Assembly: GCA_951230915.1 (NCBI GenBank)
Contig: OX579639.1
Location: 2,480,001 to 2,544,000 of the forward strand
Reading direction: 5' to 3'
DNA: 64,000 nucleotides
DNA from: Antitrichia curtipendula
Taxonomy: Eukaryota > Streptophyta > Bryopsida > Hypnales > Leucodontaceae
Part shown: piece by piece, positions 1 through 12,610 of the stretch
How the letters are laid out: each line of letters begins with the position of its first letter
How positions within the stretch are numbered: the first letter of the stretch is position 1
Made by a program: the position numbers and the translations under genes
Notes under the pieces: model-generated
What the model saw: only the letters and a program-made list of their open reading frames with translations
Database searches by the model: none
What the model was told of the DNA's origin: nothing

Positions 1-844
1 CCCTTTCTTCCTAAACTTTTTTAGGAATAGAGAATGTTGTTGGTGTTTCTTTTTTTCCTATCCGGATGAACCTCATCCAAATAGGAATACGGACGGGAGC
101 CCCTTGGTGGGGATGCTCTTACTAATGAGTCATGTTCAAATCTCCCCCAACAAACTATCGGGAGGACAAAGTATAGTTAAGAAATTATGCAAAGGATGAA
201 ATCGCACTAAACTGCGTAGTTTTGCACACTTCACGATATCATGGTAATAAATAAATGTTTTGATAGTGTACACCTCGTGTCATCAACATCTAGAGTTTCA
301 GCAATGCTTTCTGGTCCAAGTGTAAATATTGCATTTTGGGTAATGACGGTTTTGGGTGCACATACCTTAGAAGGAAGTAGTTAAGTATAGAGGTTCTTAG
401 TGAGCACAAAAGAATACCAATCATTTATGGTGTTTTATTTCAATTATTTTTGGCAATGCAGAAATCAATCTTCCCTGGAGTGATAAAAGCCAGGGCTATG
501 AATGAAACCATTTGCAAATGCTCTTCTCCATAGATCCTCATCTTCTCCGACCAGTTCGCAAGTTTGCGTTACTTTTCAGCTTGCGATACAGTACCCAGCT
601 TCTCATCATCCTGGAAGCCTTTTTGTCTTGCTGAAGAATGTTGTGGAAATCTATCGCTGCAACCCACATTTACTCTGTTTCGTTGAATGCAGGGAACAGA
701 TTCCTACCGACAGCATTCATAATCTATCTTCGTCTCTCTCTCCCCCTGTGAGCTAAAATCGGTCAAATTCGCTTGTAACCACTCTCTCCACTCTCGATCC
801 CCGTGCATTTCCCGTTTCCAAATTAGAGTTGCAGCATCGCCACC
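1..844. other. Intergenic and 5' flank of the hydrolase gene
   Basis: No gene is recognised. An imperfect hairpin (57-69 with 73-85) precedes a G/C-rich stretch near 95-115 that looks like the end of a small transposon, but no second end is visible. The last 200 bases are CT-rich and probably contain the 5' UTR of the hydrolase; the context of its ATG, gccaccATG, is a strong start context. Confidence 0.5.
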
Positions 845-2905
845 ATGCTCCTCCGTTGTGGAGCTCCATTCATCAGTATCCATGGCAGAAACCCTACACC
901 AACAAGTGCTACCCATCGTACCATTCCCAGACTCTCTGCCACATCTTTCGACACAGGTACTACACTTGTTAACCATCTCTCTGTCCTTCCATCACCCAAA
1001 GTCTGGCAATTTACACCCTGCAATCGACGCTACCACGCCATCGCAAGACCAAGCGCACAAGCGGACGTCGAAGCGCCAGTCGTACAAGACGTGAAGCCAC
1101 AGCAGTCGTGGCATTCTTTACCCTCAGGACTACGACTCGAGGTCTTGTCTCTCGATGGCAATGGCGATGGGGATAGGGGAGTGAAGCCGCCGTTAGTGTT
1201 TGTGCACGGGAGCTACCACGCTGCTTGGTGCTGGGGTGTGCATTGGTTGCCCTACTTTGCTGCCCTGGGATATGATTGCTACGCGGTGAGTCTTTTAGGG
1301 CAAGGGGGTAGTGATGCGCCTGTGGAGCCAGGGACGATCGTGAGCCATGCGAGGGACGTTGCGCATTTCGTGAAGGAGAGGTGTGGGGAGAGGAAGGCGG
1401 TGTTGGTGGGACATTCGTTCGGGGGGCTGATTGTGCAGTACTATCTCTCGCAGGTCTCCAGTGGAGGTGAGTGCGCTTGATTGCAACACTTTTAAGAAAT
1501 TCGGCACACCCGTGGGGGACATTTCCGTTGTTACGTGCGAGTGTTTTGAGTGGAATGGTGTGTTGAAACGATGAATTTAGAATCAAGATTCGAAGAATGA
1601 ATGATTTCCTTATGGAAATTTGGGGACAGATGTTGAATCGGGAACCTCCGCTGCAAGATGTGTCGAAAACAGACATCTCGAATCGGAGACATGTAGGGGT
1701 GCCTGAGTATACTGCAAGGTGTGTGTGTGTGGGTTCCCGATTCCACATTCTACCCGAAATTTGAAGTTCAAATTAGGTCAGTATACATAACAGAAATTCA
1801 AATATGACTCGAAATTCAATAACTAGATTTTGCAAGGAAAGGAAAGGAAAGCAAATAGTCTCCAAAATTGTCCCAAGCTTCCGAAGCATTTTATAGATCA
1901 AGGATGTCCAATTGCGAGTAGTCTAGTTTCACATTATGTTCCCTATGATTTCAACTGTGAAAGCCTGTAGAGTATAATTCGAGTATTGGAGAAGTACCAA
2001 ACGACTTGCACTATGATTCTTTCACAATTGTTAGTGCATTGATCTCACTTAAAAGTAGTCCAAATAAGAGTAGTCTAGTGTCAGCATGCTGTTCCCTATG
2101 ATTTCCATTGTGAAAGCGTGCAGAATATTATCGGAGTATTATTGGAGTATTGGAAAAAGTCCAAACGACTTGCATTATGATTCTCTTTCTGTTGTTAGTG
2201 CATTGATCTAACTTTTTTTTCTCATAAAATGGTGGGATCAGGATAGGATACCTTGTACACACAAGTGGTGCATTTCTAAATCACAGAACTTTATAATCAC
2301 GGACACACAAGTAATGCATTTCTATATCATAGAACTTCAGATTATCTTAGATTTCACCCAAATTGGTAACAGCTGCAGTGTTGGGAACAGGTGTTTCCTC
2401 TAATGGTTGGGGCGAGCCGTACCCCCCCATTGCCGGTGCCGTGTTGGCTTGCTCCGTCCCTCCCACTGGCAACACGGCGGTTGTGAAGCGTTTTCTTCTG
2501 TCGAAGCCGATTGCCTCCATCAAGGTGACGCTGAGCCTGGCTGCGAAGATGTTCGCCACCTCGGTGCCCTTGTGTCGAGAGACTTTCTTCTCGCCGAGTA
2601 TGCCGGAGGAAGACGTCACCCGGTACCAGACACTGATGAAGGAAAGCTCCAAAGTGCCGCTGTTCGACCTTCGGAAGTTGAACGCTTCTCTTCCTGTGCC
2701 TCCACCTGTGAAGAATGCTCCCCCGGTTTTAGTTCTTGGGGCTGAAAATGACTTCATCCTGGACAAGCAAGGGATTGAAGAGACGGCTAGTTTTCTCGGC
2801 ACGAAGGAAGTGATCGTGGCTGGCGTGGCACATGACGTGATGCTAGATGTGGGATGGAGAGACGCTGCTGGCGTGATCAAATCTTGGTTTCTGACTAAAT
2901 TTTAG
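845..2905 (+). CDS. Plastid-targeted alpha/beta hydrolase
   Basis: Two coding exons. Exon 1 is 845-1466 (donor GAG/GTGAGT). Exon 2 most likely runs 2391-2905, giving 378 aa; acceptors at 2373, or at 2351 paired with a donor after 1453, also keep the frame. The first 70 or so residues are Ser/Thr/Arg-rich with few acids, like a chloroplast transit peptide. The body is a classic alpha/beta hydrolase: oxyanion motif VFVHGSYHAAWCW near residue 117, nucleophile elbow VGHSFGG (Ser about 191), an acid in VLGAENDFILD and the histidine in GVAHDVML near the C terminus. The segment AGAVLACSVPPTGN is typical of a plant and cyanobacterial subfamily of unknown substrate. The substrate cannot be read from sequence. 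The intron of about 900 bp carries a tandem duplication. Class is near certain; exact junction is not. Confidence 0.88.
1918..2214. repeat. Tandem duplication inside the hydrolase intron
   Basis: Two diverged copies of about 140 bp lie head to tail (about 1918-2060 and 2069-2214). Both run from TAGTCTAGT through TTCCCTATGATTTC and CCAAACGACTTGCA to GTTAGTGCATTGATCT. A shorter duplication around ACACACAAGT follows at about 2256-2340. Confidence 0.8.
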
Positions 2906-5560
2906 CCACCGGAAGCATTCTTTATCACCCGTATGTACACCCATATTCAACACTGCCCTAAATGCGATTCCTGCATTTGAAAAGTGTAAAAAACCCTGGA
3001 AATTAATTGTTTTGAGAGACTAGGAGAGCCTAGTGTTGGTTTTTGGCACACCAAGAGACAGGTTCCTGAGAATTCATAACTTTTTCATATGGTGTCCAAA
3101 TGATGCATGCTATAGTGCATCGGAATCCTCTTTTAATAGAATCCAATAAAAAATAATTTATGCTTAATAGTAGTAACTATGCTCAATTAGTACTACTGAT
3201 GATTATAGGTGCGCATCCCTTACTGTAATTGATTACTGTAATTGGTTGTGAGCCATATTCCTCGAAAGTTATTAAGACTGGTATTTACTTGCAGGCGTGC
3301 AAGTCAGTATTCTTTAGCCATCGGAATGACCATGTGCCTAAGTCGCCCACATTTATAACTCACGTCTGCATTCCTCATCCTGATTGAGGATACGAGATTA
3401 ATGGTGTTGTCGATACTCTTTCAGTGAGGTGGTTTATTCGATTGGACTGAGGCTGTGTATCACGAGAATATTCTTCCGAAGAGTTTCGTGGTGTACATTT
3501 ACTGGATATGAATGCTTTTCTTATGATACGCCACAACCTGAGAAAAGAAGTCTCCAGAACGATATTTCTGCAAGATCCCAAGAAACTGTCAGAGATTATC
3601 ACAGGTGCAGGAGCGCGGTTCAAGGCTAGTTGGAGCTTGATTTGGATTCACAGCAGGTTGGATGCACAACTGGAAATGCTGATGGTGACGATACTTGGAT
3701 GGTTTTTGGATGCTACCTATGAGCTCGTCGATGCCAAAGGGCTTATATGCGTAAGCTTGTGGAGGTGACCTCTGTCTTTGGAATTTGTGTTACCAGTCCG
3801 GTCCCAATTATGGTAGAACCACCCATTACCAACCGGCCATCAATAACCAACGTGTAGGGTGCACCTATTTCCAACCAAGGCTGGTACAGATTTCAACCAT
3901 AGTTTGGAAAGTGATTTTCTCTCTTTTGCAAGGTTGGCACTATAAAGTCATGACACATGTCCTGATTTAGTGAGCAAGAAAAGTAGGAAGCAGTGAGTGG
4001 GAAAGTAGTTATGGAATGGTTGAAATTGGAAGACTCTATATCTTGGGTATAGGTTGAGGCCAACTTTGGCTTCCAAAAATTCATAGTAAATTCAATTTAA
4101 GGAAAAAAATCATGAAGACTTGGCAATTCTATCTTCCTACAGGGTTGTAAATTCACATTGCCTTCTACTGCTCCAAAACATATGCAAAATTGCTTAAGTG
4201 GTTGACAATGGGTGATTCTACCATAGGTAGATTTAGAAGCCATTCGTCTGGCGTCATTTAGCATCTGTAGCTCCTGAAACTCGTGGTCGGTTTTGTAACT
4301 TCCGGCCTTGAAATTTTGTCAGGTGCAATACAATTTATGGAAACGTCACTCTGCTTTTCTTCCTGGTACTGAATTCAAGTGTTGCGCTTGTAGCGCGACA
4401 CCCAAAGACAACTATCACCTCATCTGTGATAAAAAGAAAAATGTGGAGCAAATTTTGGAATTTGGTTTGAAGTTTGGAACCGTCTGTTTTATGAATACTT
4501 CTCGTGAATCCTTCAAAGCTGAGAATGTAATCATAATCATGGAGCTATTATTGAAGCAATTAGTGAACTTGAATGTTTACTCATGAATAGTGATTGTGGA
4601 AATGAATAGCTAAACATTCCATTGACAACAGCATTGAAACATGTAGGTGTCAAAACAATTGGAGTTGATGGGCCATCGGGCACAATGACTAGCGTCCCAA
4701 GTTCCACGGCATAAGACCCACCCAAGTGAGCAAATCTGGTAAGAACTAATGGGACACTTTCAAAAACAAAACGTTTTTGAAAGTGACCATAAAACGATGT
4801 CGAAAGTGTCCATTTCTGAGAATTCCCACAAGTGACCACATAACGTTTTTTTTATTTTCAGCTGCTCGCCTGGAGCCTCAGATGAATACAAGTCCCAATT
4901 TTTAGAGGTTTGTGCACTTGGATGTCTTAATTTTGGAGCTCTTAATTAAACATTCTAACAAATATGACCATAAATTTTCCAGTGTTTTTAAAGCTTGACC
5001 ATAACATTTCTAGGTGATCTAATAATGAATTGGAATTATAACAAGATGTGCAGAAAGACATTCCGATATGGTCATCTTTGCTAAATTCGCTCGATTCTGG
5101 GCGCCCATGTTACATTTGTCTGCACAAAGCCCTTAAAGGTAGGAATTCCGCCCACGCTTCCTGAAAAATATCGAACCCATGGAATTCCGCCAATTTCCAC
5201 AGAATTGACGTTCATGTTTGATAAAATGGCGAAAGTTTAAGGAAATGGCATAATTTCAGATGTCCGTTACAACCTTTATTCTCCGTCTGATTCTTTAGAC
5301 TTGATTTTTTGAACTGTGCACTTAAATTTCTCAATTTTAGGCGTTTTGAAAAATGACCATAGTTATAGGCATTCGACTAAGCCAACGCTGCACTTGCAAT
5401 CACAAGTTTTACCATAACACTCGACCTGTCTTTTACCCATTGAATCACAATCACTATCAGTACTTCTGAATTCGTTGCATTTGTACCTCTGTTTCCAGTT
5501 AGTAACGAAGCTCCAGGCTCTCAATCAGTATCTAGTCCATAATGAGAGCATGTCCCCACA
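2906..5560. other. Intergenic region between hydrolase and membrane-protein gene
   Basis: Contains the 3' UTR of the hydrolase, a dispersed repeat (3866-4240), a perfect 13-bp hairpin (4755-4767 with 4773-4785) and several scattered TGACCATAA-like motifs between 4780 and 5420. Open frames of 80-90 codons near 3429-3768 and 4308-4586 match no family I recognise and overlap one another, so they are not called as genes. Confidence 0.5.
3866..4240. repeat. Dispersed repeat, copy 1
   Basis: About 375 bp matches 12236-12610 in the same orientation with moderate divergence. Shared landmarks in order: AACCAAGGCTGG, GTCATGACACATGTCCT, TATCTTCCTACA, ACATTGCCTTCTAC and AATTGCTTAAGTGGT. No protein is encoded and no terminal repeats were found, so the class is unknown. 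Confidence 0.8.
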
Positions 5561-8500
5561 CTACTGCAGCTTAGCATCTTCTTTTCTATCAAGACCCCAG
5601 CAGTAAGCAACCAAACCCACATACGGCAGGAACCTCAATTTCCCAACAAGCTCCTTCCTCTCTTTCCGAATGTTGTGAAGATTCTCTCCAATCAACCATG
5701 GCTGAAACACCGTGAAGCAACACAAGTCCCAAATGAAAGCATACGTGGGTCGATCTTTCGAAAGTGTATCAATCCAATAGCTCCACCGCTCTGCCAAGTC
5801 TCCGTACCCGCCTGCAGGCCTTCCAATGATAAACCACACAATGGATAACAGGCCAACGGCAGCTCCAGTCACAGCAACTACACGTGCACCATTCGTGAAA
5901 GCTCGTTGCAGTCCACTTGGCTCCTGCGGTTGCCGAGTTTTAGGACTTTTATTCAACCGAATTCCCATGTAAGGGATGAGAAAAGCTGCAAAACAACAAG
6001 CACACAAGAAGGCAGGACGGGTTTTGAGACGCTATCCAAACAAACAGTTCAGAAGCTACGAAAGTCTCTAGAGCTCAGTTCATAGTGTAGATGTAATAAA
6101 GATGAAGTTTGTGTCCTGTTAAAGACTAGGGCATATTATTCGAGTAGCAGCAAACATTATACATATGAATCTACTCAAACATTGTCACTCCATTGTAGAT
6201 CTAGTTTGTATTACTTGGACTTCTCCCATTTGGTTGATTCGAAGTCCAAAATCTACATTTAACTTAGCATGGAAGCATTAGAAAGTGAAACAAACACCAC
6301 ATGGAACATGGAACATGTTGTCCCTTCTAGAGTGCAGATGCAAAAGCTATGGGAGGCAGTACAGCATGTTTCATTGTGTAGCTGCAATATAAATGTAGAT
6401 GATCATGTTAGAGGTTGGCGCTCAGTTTTCAAGAAGCAACAACATTGCACATAAGAACCTACTCAAACTTTCTCACTTTCATCTAGATGTACTGTAGCAG
6501 TGTTGATACAATTGGAATACTCCTCATCGGCCCAAAGCCAACAAAGGAAATTGACAAGCAGTTTTGCTCCAGTAGATTCAAAAGCAGAAGTGAATGATGA
6601 CAAACTTCAAGGATGAAATGATGCTAAAAAGGAAAAAAAAAGGAGAATAGGAGAAATCCACTTACTGCTGGTGAGAAGCATGGATGCCATCCAGAACACA
6701 TCAAGTGATCCAGTGAAGCGGTCCCGCTTCCGATCTGTGAAGAGAAGTGGGGCAAAGAGGAGCATCCACCCGAGAACGAAGTTGAAGAGCGCCTCATCCG
6801 CCTACCATAGCAATCGTCCCACGTCGTGATATAGTTTAGTAAAACTACCTCCAGCAGACTCATCATTCACGCTGGTCTTAGAGCAAGAGTTATCATTCTT
6901 TTAGTCTCAACTGGATAAGGAAATTAACAAGAAAAGACAGACTTCATCGACCTCCAGTCTACTTCCTGCTTTTAAAATTTCTAGGGCAAAAAGGGTGCTT
7001 TTCAATTAGCATATGTTTAAAACTCTGGTTTGCAGAACAATTGCAACCTAAACCCTTATAAACCTTGAGTTTGATGAAAGGGAGAGAAGCTCACAGGATG
7101 GACAACAGCAGCCTCCACGAGATGAAAGCCTACTGCTCTGCCCAAACCAGACAAATGCACAGTGTCAATTCAACAACCAGCGACAAATTAGGGGTCAATT
7201 AGGGGTCCCAACCGTTCATTCTTGAACTCTTGAAAAAATCCATTTCAAAGAAAGAAGATATCTAGTGGAAGTGTAGAACAGAAACATGAAGACGTGACGA
7301 GAAGCCAAGGGGTTGACCCAATTGCACATACCGAGGTTAGCCAGTGGCAGGATGTAAAAGAAGTTGAACGAGAGATTGAGAATTCCCGTTATGGTTACCG
7401 GCGAAATGGCCCACACTGGATCTCCCTGAAAATGAACAACAGCACACAAGTGTTGTACTTCACTGTATCAGCTCATAAAGATTCCATCGTCTTTGAGTCT
7501 AGACGTGTGTATGGTAATTGCACAATGTACCAAAATCTTTTGTACTTAGAGCTGTGAATTTCAATGGGCTTGGGGATGCAATTCTTTGAATTTTAGGGCT
7601 GGTTTATACTGTGGAGCACCCAGAGGAAAACCAGCATCTTCATTCAAACCTTATGCTTTGAAGACACTGCAGATGAAAACCTCAATCTCAGCTTCATGAT
7701 GCTCTCTGAAAACCCTCATAAATCACAAATCCTACGAACTGGAGTCCGAATTAGAACTAGTCTAATACAAAATATTTACAAAGAGAATCCCTAGGGGTTG
7801 AGGTTTGTTGAGGTTTTCTTTTTATAAATACTCAATACTTCAGACAGGACTCGCCACCTATCCCCTACACTACAGTACTGCTGCCTACATCAAGAACAAG
7901 AATTGTAGAGGATTGGCAGTTTTACAAAAAAGACATTCATTGAGAGCAAAACTAGCATCTGCAATTGTAACGAACTGGCGCTCCCCAAGAAAACACAGAA
8001 ATTAGCTTCAGGAATAAAATGCTTCGCAAATTTCTCAACTCCAACAAACGCTGACACCGTCGAAACAAAAACCCTAGAAAGAAAGAAAGATACTCAATAT
8101 TCTCAATTCACTCCACGAAGTTTCCAAGAGTGAGGGTCAGCCTCAAGATATGCAATTCTAAGTTAAGAACGTTCTCTGCACGTGAAGGACTCCACAAAAT
8201 TGCCATTTACGTTCTGAGTGAGCTTCAATCCTTGCATGAATGCCATTCCTAAGAGCGAACTTGCGTGACAGTAGCTTATGCACTGCATGCTAGATTTCTT
8301 TCTATAAATTTCTTTACACAGGATTACTAACTATACCATGGTGCCTCACTATAGTCTATTTAGAAACAAAGAAAGACAATCCTGTGACTGGAGACTTCCG
8401 GAAGAAAGAGAGAAGGAGTACCGGAGCGAAGGGCAACAAGAAGAGATAGCCCGAGTACACAGCGGCCATAACCCACAACGCCACCTGCATCACGCTCCTC

Positions 8501-8784
8501 AAGGGCTCTTCTTCGTCCATCTCGAACTCCGTCGTCGTCGTCGTTACCTCCCCTTCAGCTTCAGCTTCAGCTTCCTCTGCTTTCACCCTGCACAACATCA
8601 GCCTCTTCAAGCGCAGCTTCCTTTGCAATCCAACCCCATTTGGCACGAGCTGCAAGTTCGCGTTCAATCCTTGTGGTGACCCAAGTTTCCGAATCAGTGA
8701 TGTTGGGCACAACACCCTGCGCTCCGGAGTTGGGAAGCTTGCTAGCCACGAGGAGCAGTGTGGGTGAAGAAGCCTGGACGCCAT
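5561..8784 (-). CDS. Plastid multi-pass membrane protein of unknown function
   Basis: Five coding exons on the minus strand, in transcript order: 8784-8422, 7425-7332, 7132-7095, 6801-6666 and 5985-5561. All junctions are GT-AG and phase-compatible and give 351 aa. The first 60-70 residues are rich in Ser, Arg and Leu with almost no acidic residues, like a transit peptide. An acidic patch of EAE repeats and Thr follows. Then come about five hydrophobic segments: one near residues 95-120, one in the FNFFYILPLANL part, one in FVLGWMLLFAPLLFTDRKR, one in FWMASMLLTSTFLIPYMG, and one in VTGAAVGLLSIVWFIIG. The C terminus has FTVFQPWLIGENLHN followed by a basic stretch. I recognise this as a conserved plant plastid membrane family but cannot name it. 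It probably resides in the thylakoid or inner envelope. The 38-nt exon 3 is small but needed to keep the frame. Confidence 0.8.
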
Positions 8785-9438
8785 GGCAATGCCGCAACAA
8801 GAGGAAGCATTGCAACAAGTGTGAGGTTGGAGCTTTCTGAAAAGTTAGCGTATGCTTTTGGAGACGACTTGTGAGTGATTTCTGGACCTTTTGTTTCTGA
8901 CATTGCAAGAGGAGGTAACCTCATTCATCCTTATCCTCCCTTGAGGTTGTTAGTGTGTAGGGTTGTGGATGCTTGTTTTACGAGGCACGATGGTATAGTT
9001 ACTAATCCTGTGCAAAGAAATTTATATAAAGAAATCCAGCAAGCAGTGCAGTTCATGAAGCATAAGCTACTGTTAAGCAAGTTCACTTTTTCGGAATGGC
9101 ATTCATGCAAGAAAACCCGCTAAGAATATATATATATAAATTTTGCAGAGGTTTCGTGACTCAGAACTGCATTTCTTGAGGATGACCCACTCTTTTTGAA
9201 CGAAAACATGAGGATGTAAAACGATAGAAGCAATCCTGCACTGAAAATGCGTGCCACACGAATAGGGCAACGCTAAACTGAAGCAAGAGTATAGATTTCA
9301 GGTCTTGTGTTCCTGAAGAGGTCGGAATTAGGTTTCAAAGTATGCAAAAAAATATCATTAATGTAGATCAATGTTAAGTTCAGTCCTTCAAACGTCCGAG
9401 CAACTCCTGAAAATTGAGAATGAGTGCACGAGTAATAA
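8785..9438. other. Intergenic: promoter of membrane-protein gene and 3' region of BFR1-like gene
   Basis: Both neighbours are on the minus strand. The segment must hold the promoter and 5' UTR of the downstream gene and the 3' UTR of the upstream one. A short (TA)n tract lies at 9127-9137. Nothing else is recognised. Confidence 0.5.
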
Positions 9439-11026
9439 CTAAGAAAGAAGGGCATCCCCGCCCTCCACCTCCACGTCCACTACTCCATTCTTCTTGTCGT
9501 CTTGCACAACTTCTGGTTCGGTTGCTGTGTCCACCACCTCAACGACAGGCGTTGCTTGGCTTTCCGCTTCTTTCTTGGCCTTGCTTTCCCTGGCCTCTCT
9601 ATCTTCATTCTGGAGCTTCACAAAATGCTCTTTCTTTGCCTTGACCTCCTCAACAGATTTGGCTACATCACCAACTGTGGTGGGTGGCGAAAGCTTCACC
9701 TTGCCAAATGAGGTAAGCACATCCAAGGAGAGTGAGATTTTCTCTTTCTCTCGGTTCTTGACAACAGAGGATCCACTCGCCTTCTTCCCTTTGGATTTCC
9801 CTCCAGAGAGGGCAAACCAGCTGTCAAGATCCTCGTCGTTCCTGCTTTTCTTGCTGAGTATCACATTTCCAACACCTTTGGGGGCCTGGATTTCTACCTT
9901 GGAGGAGGTGGGGTTTGAAGTTGCGTCTTCTGCCGCAGGGGCGTACTTCTGTAGGTAATGGAAGAGCTGATCACACAAGATGATCTCGTCTGTGTAAGGC
10001 TCAACGAAATTCTCGAGCTCTTTCTGTTTCCGGTACTGTTCCCTCTCTAACCTCTCGGCCTCCCTCTTTTCAAACGCAAGTTTCCTCTCTACAGCCTGTT
10101 GTTCCCTCCATTCCCGCTCTCTTTCCCAAAATTCATCCTCCTTGGCCCGGAACTCAGTCCGTAACTCCTTCACTTCGTCTCGTAAGACTTTCATTCTGTC
10201 ATAAGCCGTATTCCTTTCGTCAATCAACGCAGGAACATTAATCGCCTGCGAAGCCTCCTTTTCCTTGATTTCCGAGATCACCTTCTTCTGCTCCTGCTCC
10301 TGCGCCTTCAAGCTGTTGAGCAGCTTGTCTTTTTCCTTGATGTTTTCAATCAAAGTTGTCCTCAAGCCATCATCCTGAGAGGTTTTCTCCACTTTATCAT
10401 TGTAATCCTTCACAACCTCACGTGACTTGGCCAGGTCCTTCATCTGCTGCAGGACTTTCTTCTCCTCCTGAAGCGAGAGCGACGTGTGGGTGAGACGATA
10501 TTCAAGGTTCTTGGTCTTCTCATCAACCTGCTCCACTCTGGTATAAGGTAAGTTCTCGCGAAGTGCTCTGGCTTCCGCCCGCTTCCTGTCTCGCTCTTTC
10601 TCCAGTGCGTTCAGTTCTTCCCGAAGAGCGTTCTTGGATTCCAAAACTTGCTTGAACGTGTGGTTCAGGGCGGTCAGATGACCGCGCGCTTCGACAAATT
10701 CCTGACGATGGAAAGGACATGAGTAAATACCAACAAAAAATGAGCTGGGTTCACAGATCAAGTGACAAAGCGAAAGGAGAAGAGTCCAGTCTCTCTACCG
10801 GTGATTGCACGCCTCTACTCTGCTGCTTGTTGTCTAGGATGGTTTTGATCTCCCGCACACGGAGATTGAGACCATCCATTTCTGCATGAAGCTTTCCCAA
10901 GGTCTCCTCAAATTCACTCTTGTTGGGCCTCTCCAACCTCTTTACCCGTCGTGAAGGGGGAGCCTTGGAGACTGTCGGAGCTCCATTCTCCACGGATGCC
11001 ACGGGGGCTTCGACAACTCCCACCAT
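9439..11026 (-). CDS. BFR1-like coiled-coil RNA-granule type protein
   Basis: Two exons on the minus strand, 11026-10799 and 10701-9439, joined in phase 0 (CCG/GTAGAG donor, GTCAG acceptor), give 496 aa. After a short Ala/Pro-rich start, the motif RVKRLERPNKSEFEE opens a long highly charged coiled coil covering roughly residues 30-310. It ends in a conserved-looking segment FVEPYTDEIILCDQLFHYLQ, the counterpart of the conserved helix in fungal Bfr1 and its plant relatives. The C-terminal third is Ser/Lys-rich with SWFALSGGKSKGKK and a Glu/Lys/Val tail. Yeast Bfr1 is an mRNP and polysome-associated factor in nuclear segregation and secretion; the plant role is by analogy only. A proton-pump-interactor (PPI) coiled coil was considered, but the N-terminal motif and the CDQLFHYL helix fit BFR1 better. 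Confidence 0.75.
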
Positions 11027-12235
11027 CTTGCTTGGACGAAAGCCCTAAACTGAGAACCAGAGATTTGACAGATCGTTGCAACCAAAAACCACTCTCTGGA
11101 GAACTGCACCAGCAGTTCCCAGCAATTGATAAACCAGAGATCAAGATGACTTCACTTTGAGCTGCAACCACAATAAACACTTCATTAGGTCCGATAAGAA
11201 ATATGAGACAACCATAACTTCCTTCCCCTCTTCCATAATTCCATCTCCAATACTCAAAGTAAAACCCCACTATCTCTCCACACTATTCCTTCTTAAACTC
11301 TGAAAAAATCTTCTTATCCGCTCAAGAAGATACAACCGAACTCCGTCCATAGTGAACACATTGCCATCACCCAGTCAATCAGCCAACCAACATGCAATGT
11401 CGGAACAAAAAAAAATTAAAAGCAAACCCGTAACCCTAACGCCTTTCCCTCTTCCCCTCACAAAAAACTCCACAACTTCATCTCACCAACTAAACCAAAC
11501 TTTCCACTATTCCTTCTTAATCTCTAAACCCCCCTCCACTATCACCTGCACGACCTCAATCCACGACACCATCAACCTCCACAGCGACACGCATTGCCAA
11601 CAACCAGCCCATTATCCCCAGTGTCGCAACCAAAAACAAAACCGAGAACACGAAGTTTACAAACACATATCCCCAAGACCCTCTCACAATAAAAACTCCA
11701 TCTCAAATACCTCCAATGCGATCACCGTGCTACTCACAACATCAACCGAACAGAAAAATAAAATAAAATGAACAAGAGCGCGTGCCCATCAATCCATCGA
11801 TTCCTCCTATTGTTCAAAACTCCAAGTACCCCACTCATCCTCACGGAAAGAAAAACTTGAGCCGCAACATGAAGAGTGCGAAAAAAAAGAAAAAAGAAAA
11901 GAGAAAAGAGGGTACCATCGTGGCAATGCTGAAGGCGATGAAGCTGGAGCAGCAAGGTGGATTGAATTGGGATCAAAGGGTAATGTAGATCGGAGGAAAA
12001 GAGGAGCCAGCTGCGAGAGACGATCGAGCTGCAGCACGAGGTTTGACGACTAGGGTTTGGGACACACGGAATTGTGTAAGCAGATACTGTTGCAGAAACA
12101 CGGCGTTTACTTGATCGTCAACGAACGCGTTCGTTGGCGTGTTCGTTCGTCAATGCGTTCGTTCGTCAACACGTTTGTTCGTTTGTCCAGGAGAATGCGA
12201 AGAACTGACTCTTTGGCTATGGTGGGAATCTTTAC
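11027..12235. other. 5' region of the BFR1-like gene
   Basis: Upstream of the minus-strand start codon. The stretch 11340-11770 is extremely C/A-rich on the plus strand, so the minus strand is T/G-rich, as in a pyrimidine-poor leader or promoter. A telo-box-like TAGGGTTT lies near 12050. A degenerate GTTCGTT microsatellite occupies about 12121-12185. No protein gene is seen. Confidence 0.5.
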
Positions 12236-12610
12236 CCAACCAAGGCTGGAACAGATTTCCAACCAAAGTTTGAAATGATTTTTTTTCTCCTTTTTAAGGT
12301 TGGGACTAATAAGGTCATGACACATGTCCTCAAGTAGTAAGCAGGAAAGTAGGAAGTAGTGAACATAAAAGTAGTTCTTGAATGATCATAATTGGAAGAG
12401 TCTATACACTAAATATGGATTCAAACCAATTTTTGGATTCTATAACTCATAGTCATAGTAATTTCAATTTGAGGTATAAAATTACCAAAAAATTTGCAAT
12501 CCCTATGATTTCTATCTTCCTACATGGCACAAAATTTACATTGCCTTCTACAACTCCAAAACATGTATGGAATTGCTTAAGTGGTCGACTATGGGTGGTT
12601 TTATCATAAT
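12236..12610. repeat. Dispersed repeat, copy 2
   Basis: Second copy of the repeat at 3866-4240, same orientation. The AT-rich DNA after 12610 has no counterpart after 4240, so the shared unit ends near there. Confidence 0.8.

Noticed and set aside
3429..3768. Overlapping 66- and 86-codon frames
   Set aside because: No family match; they overlap each other in different frames.
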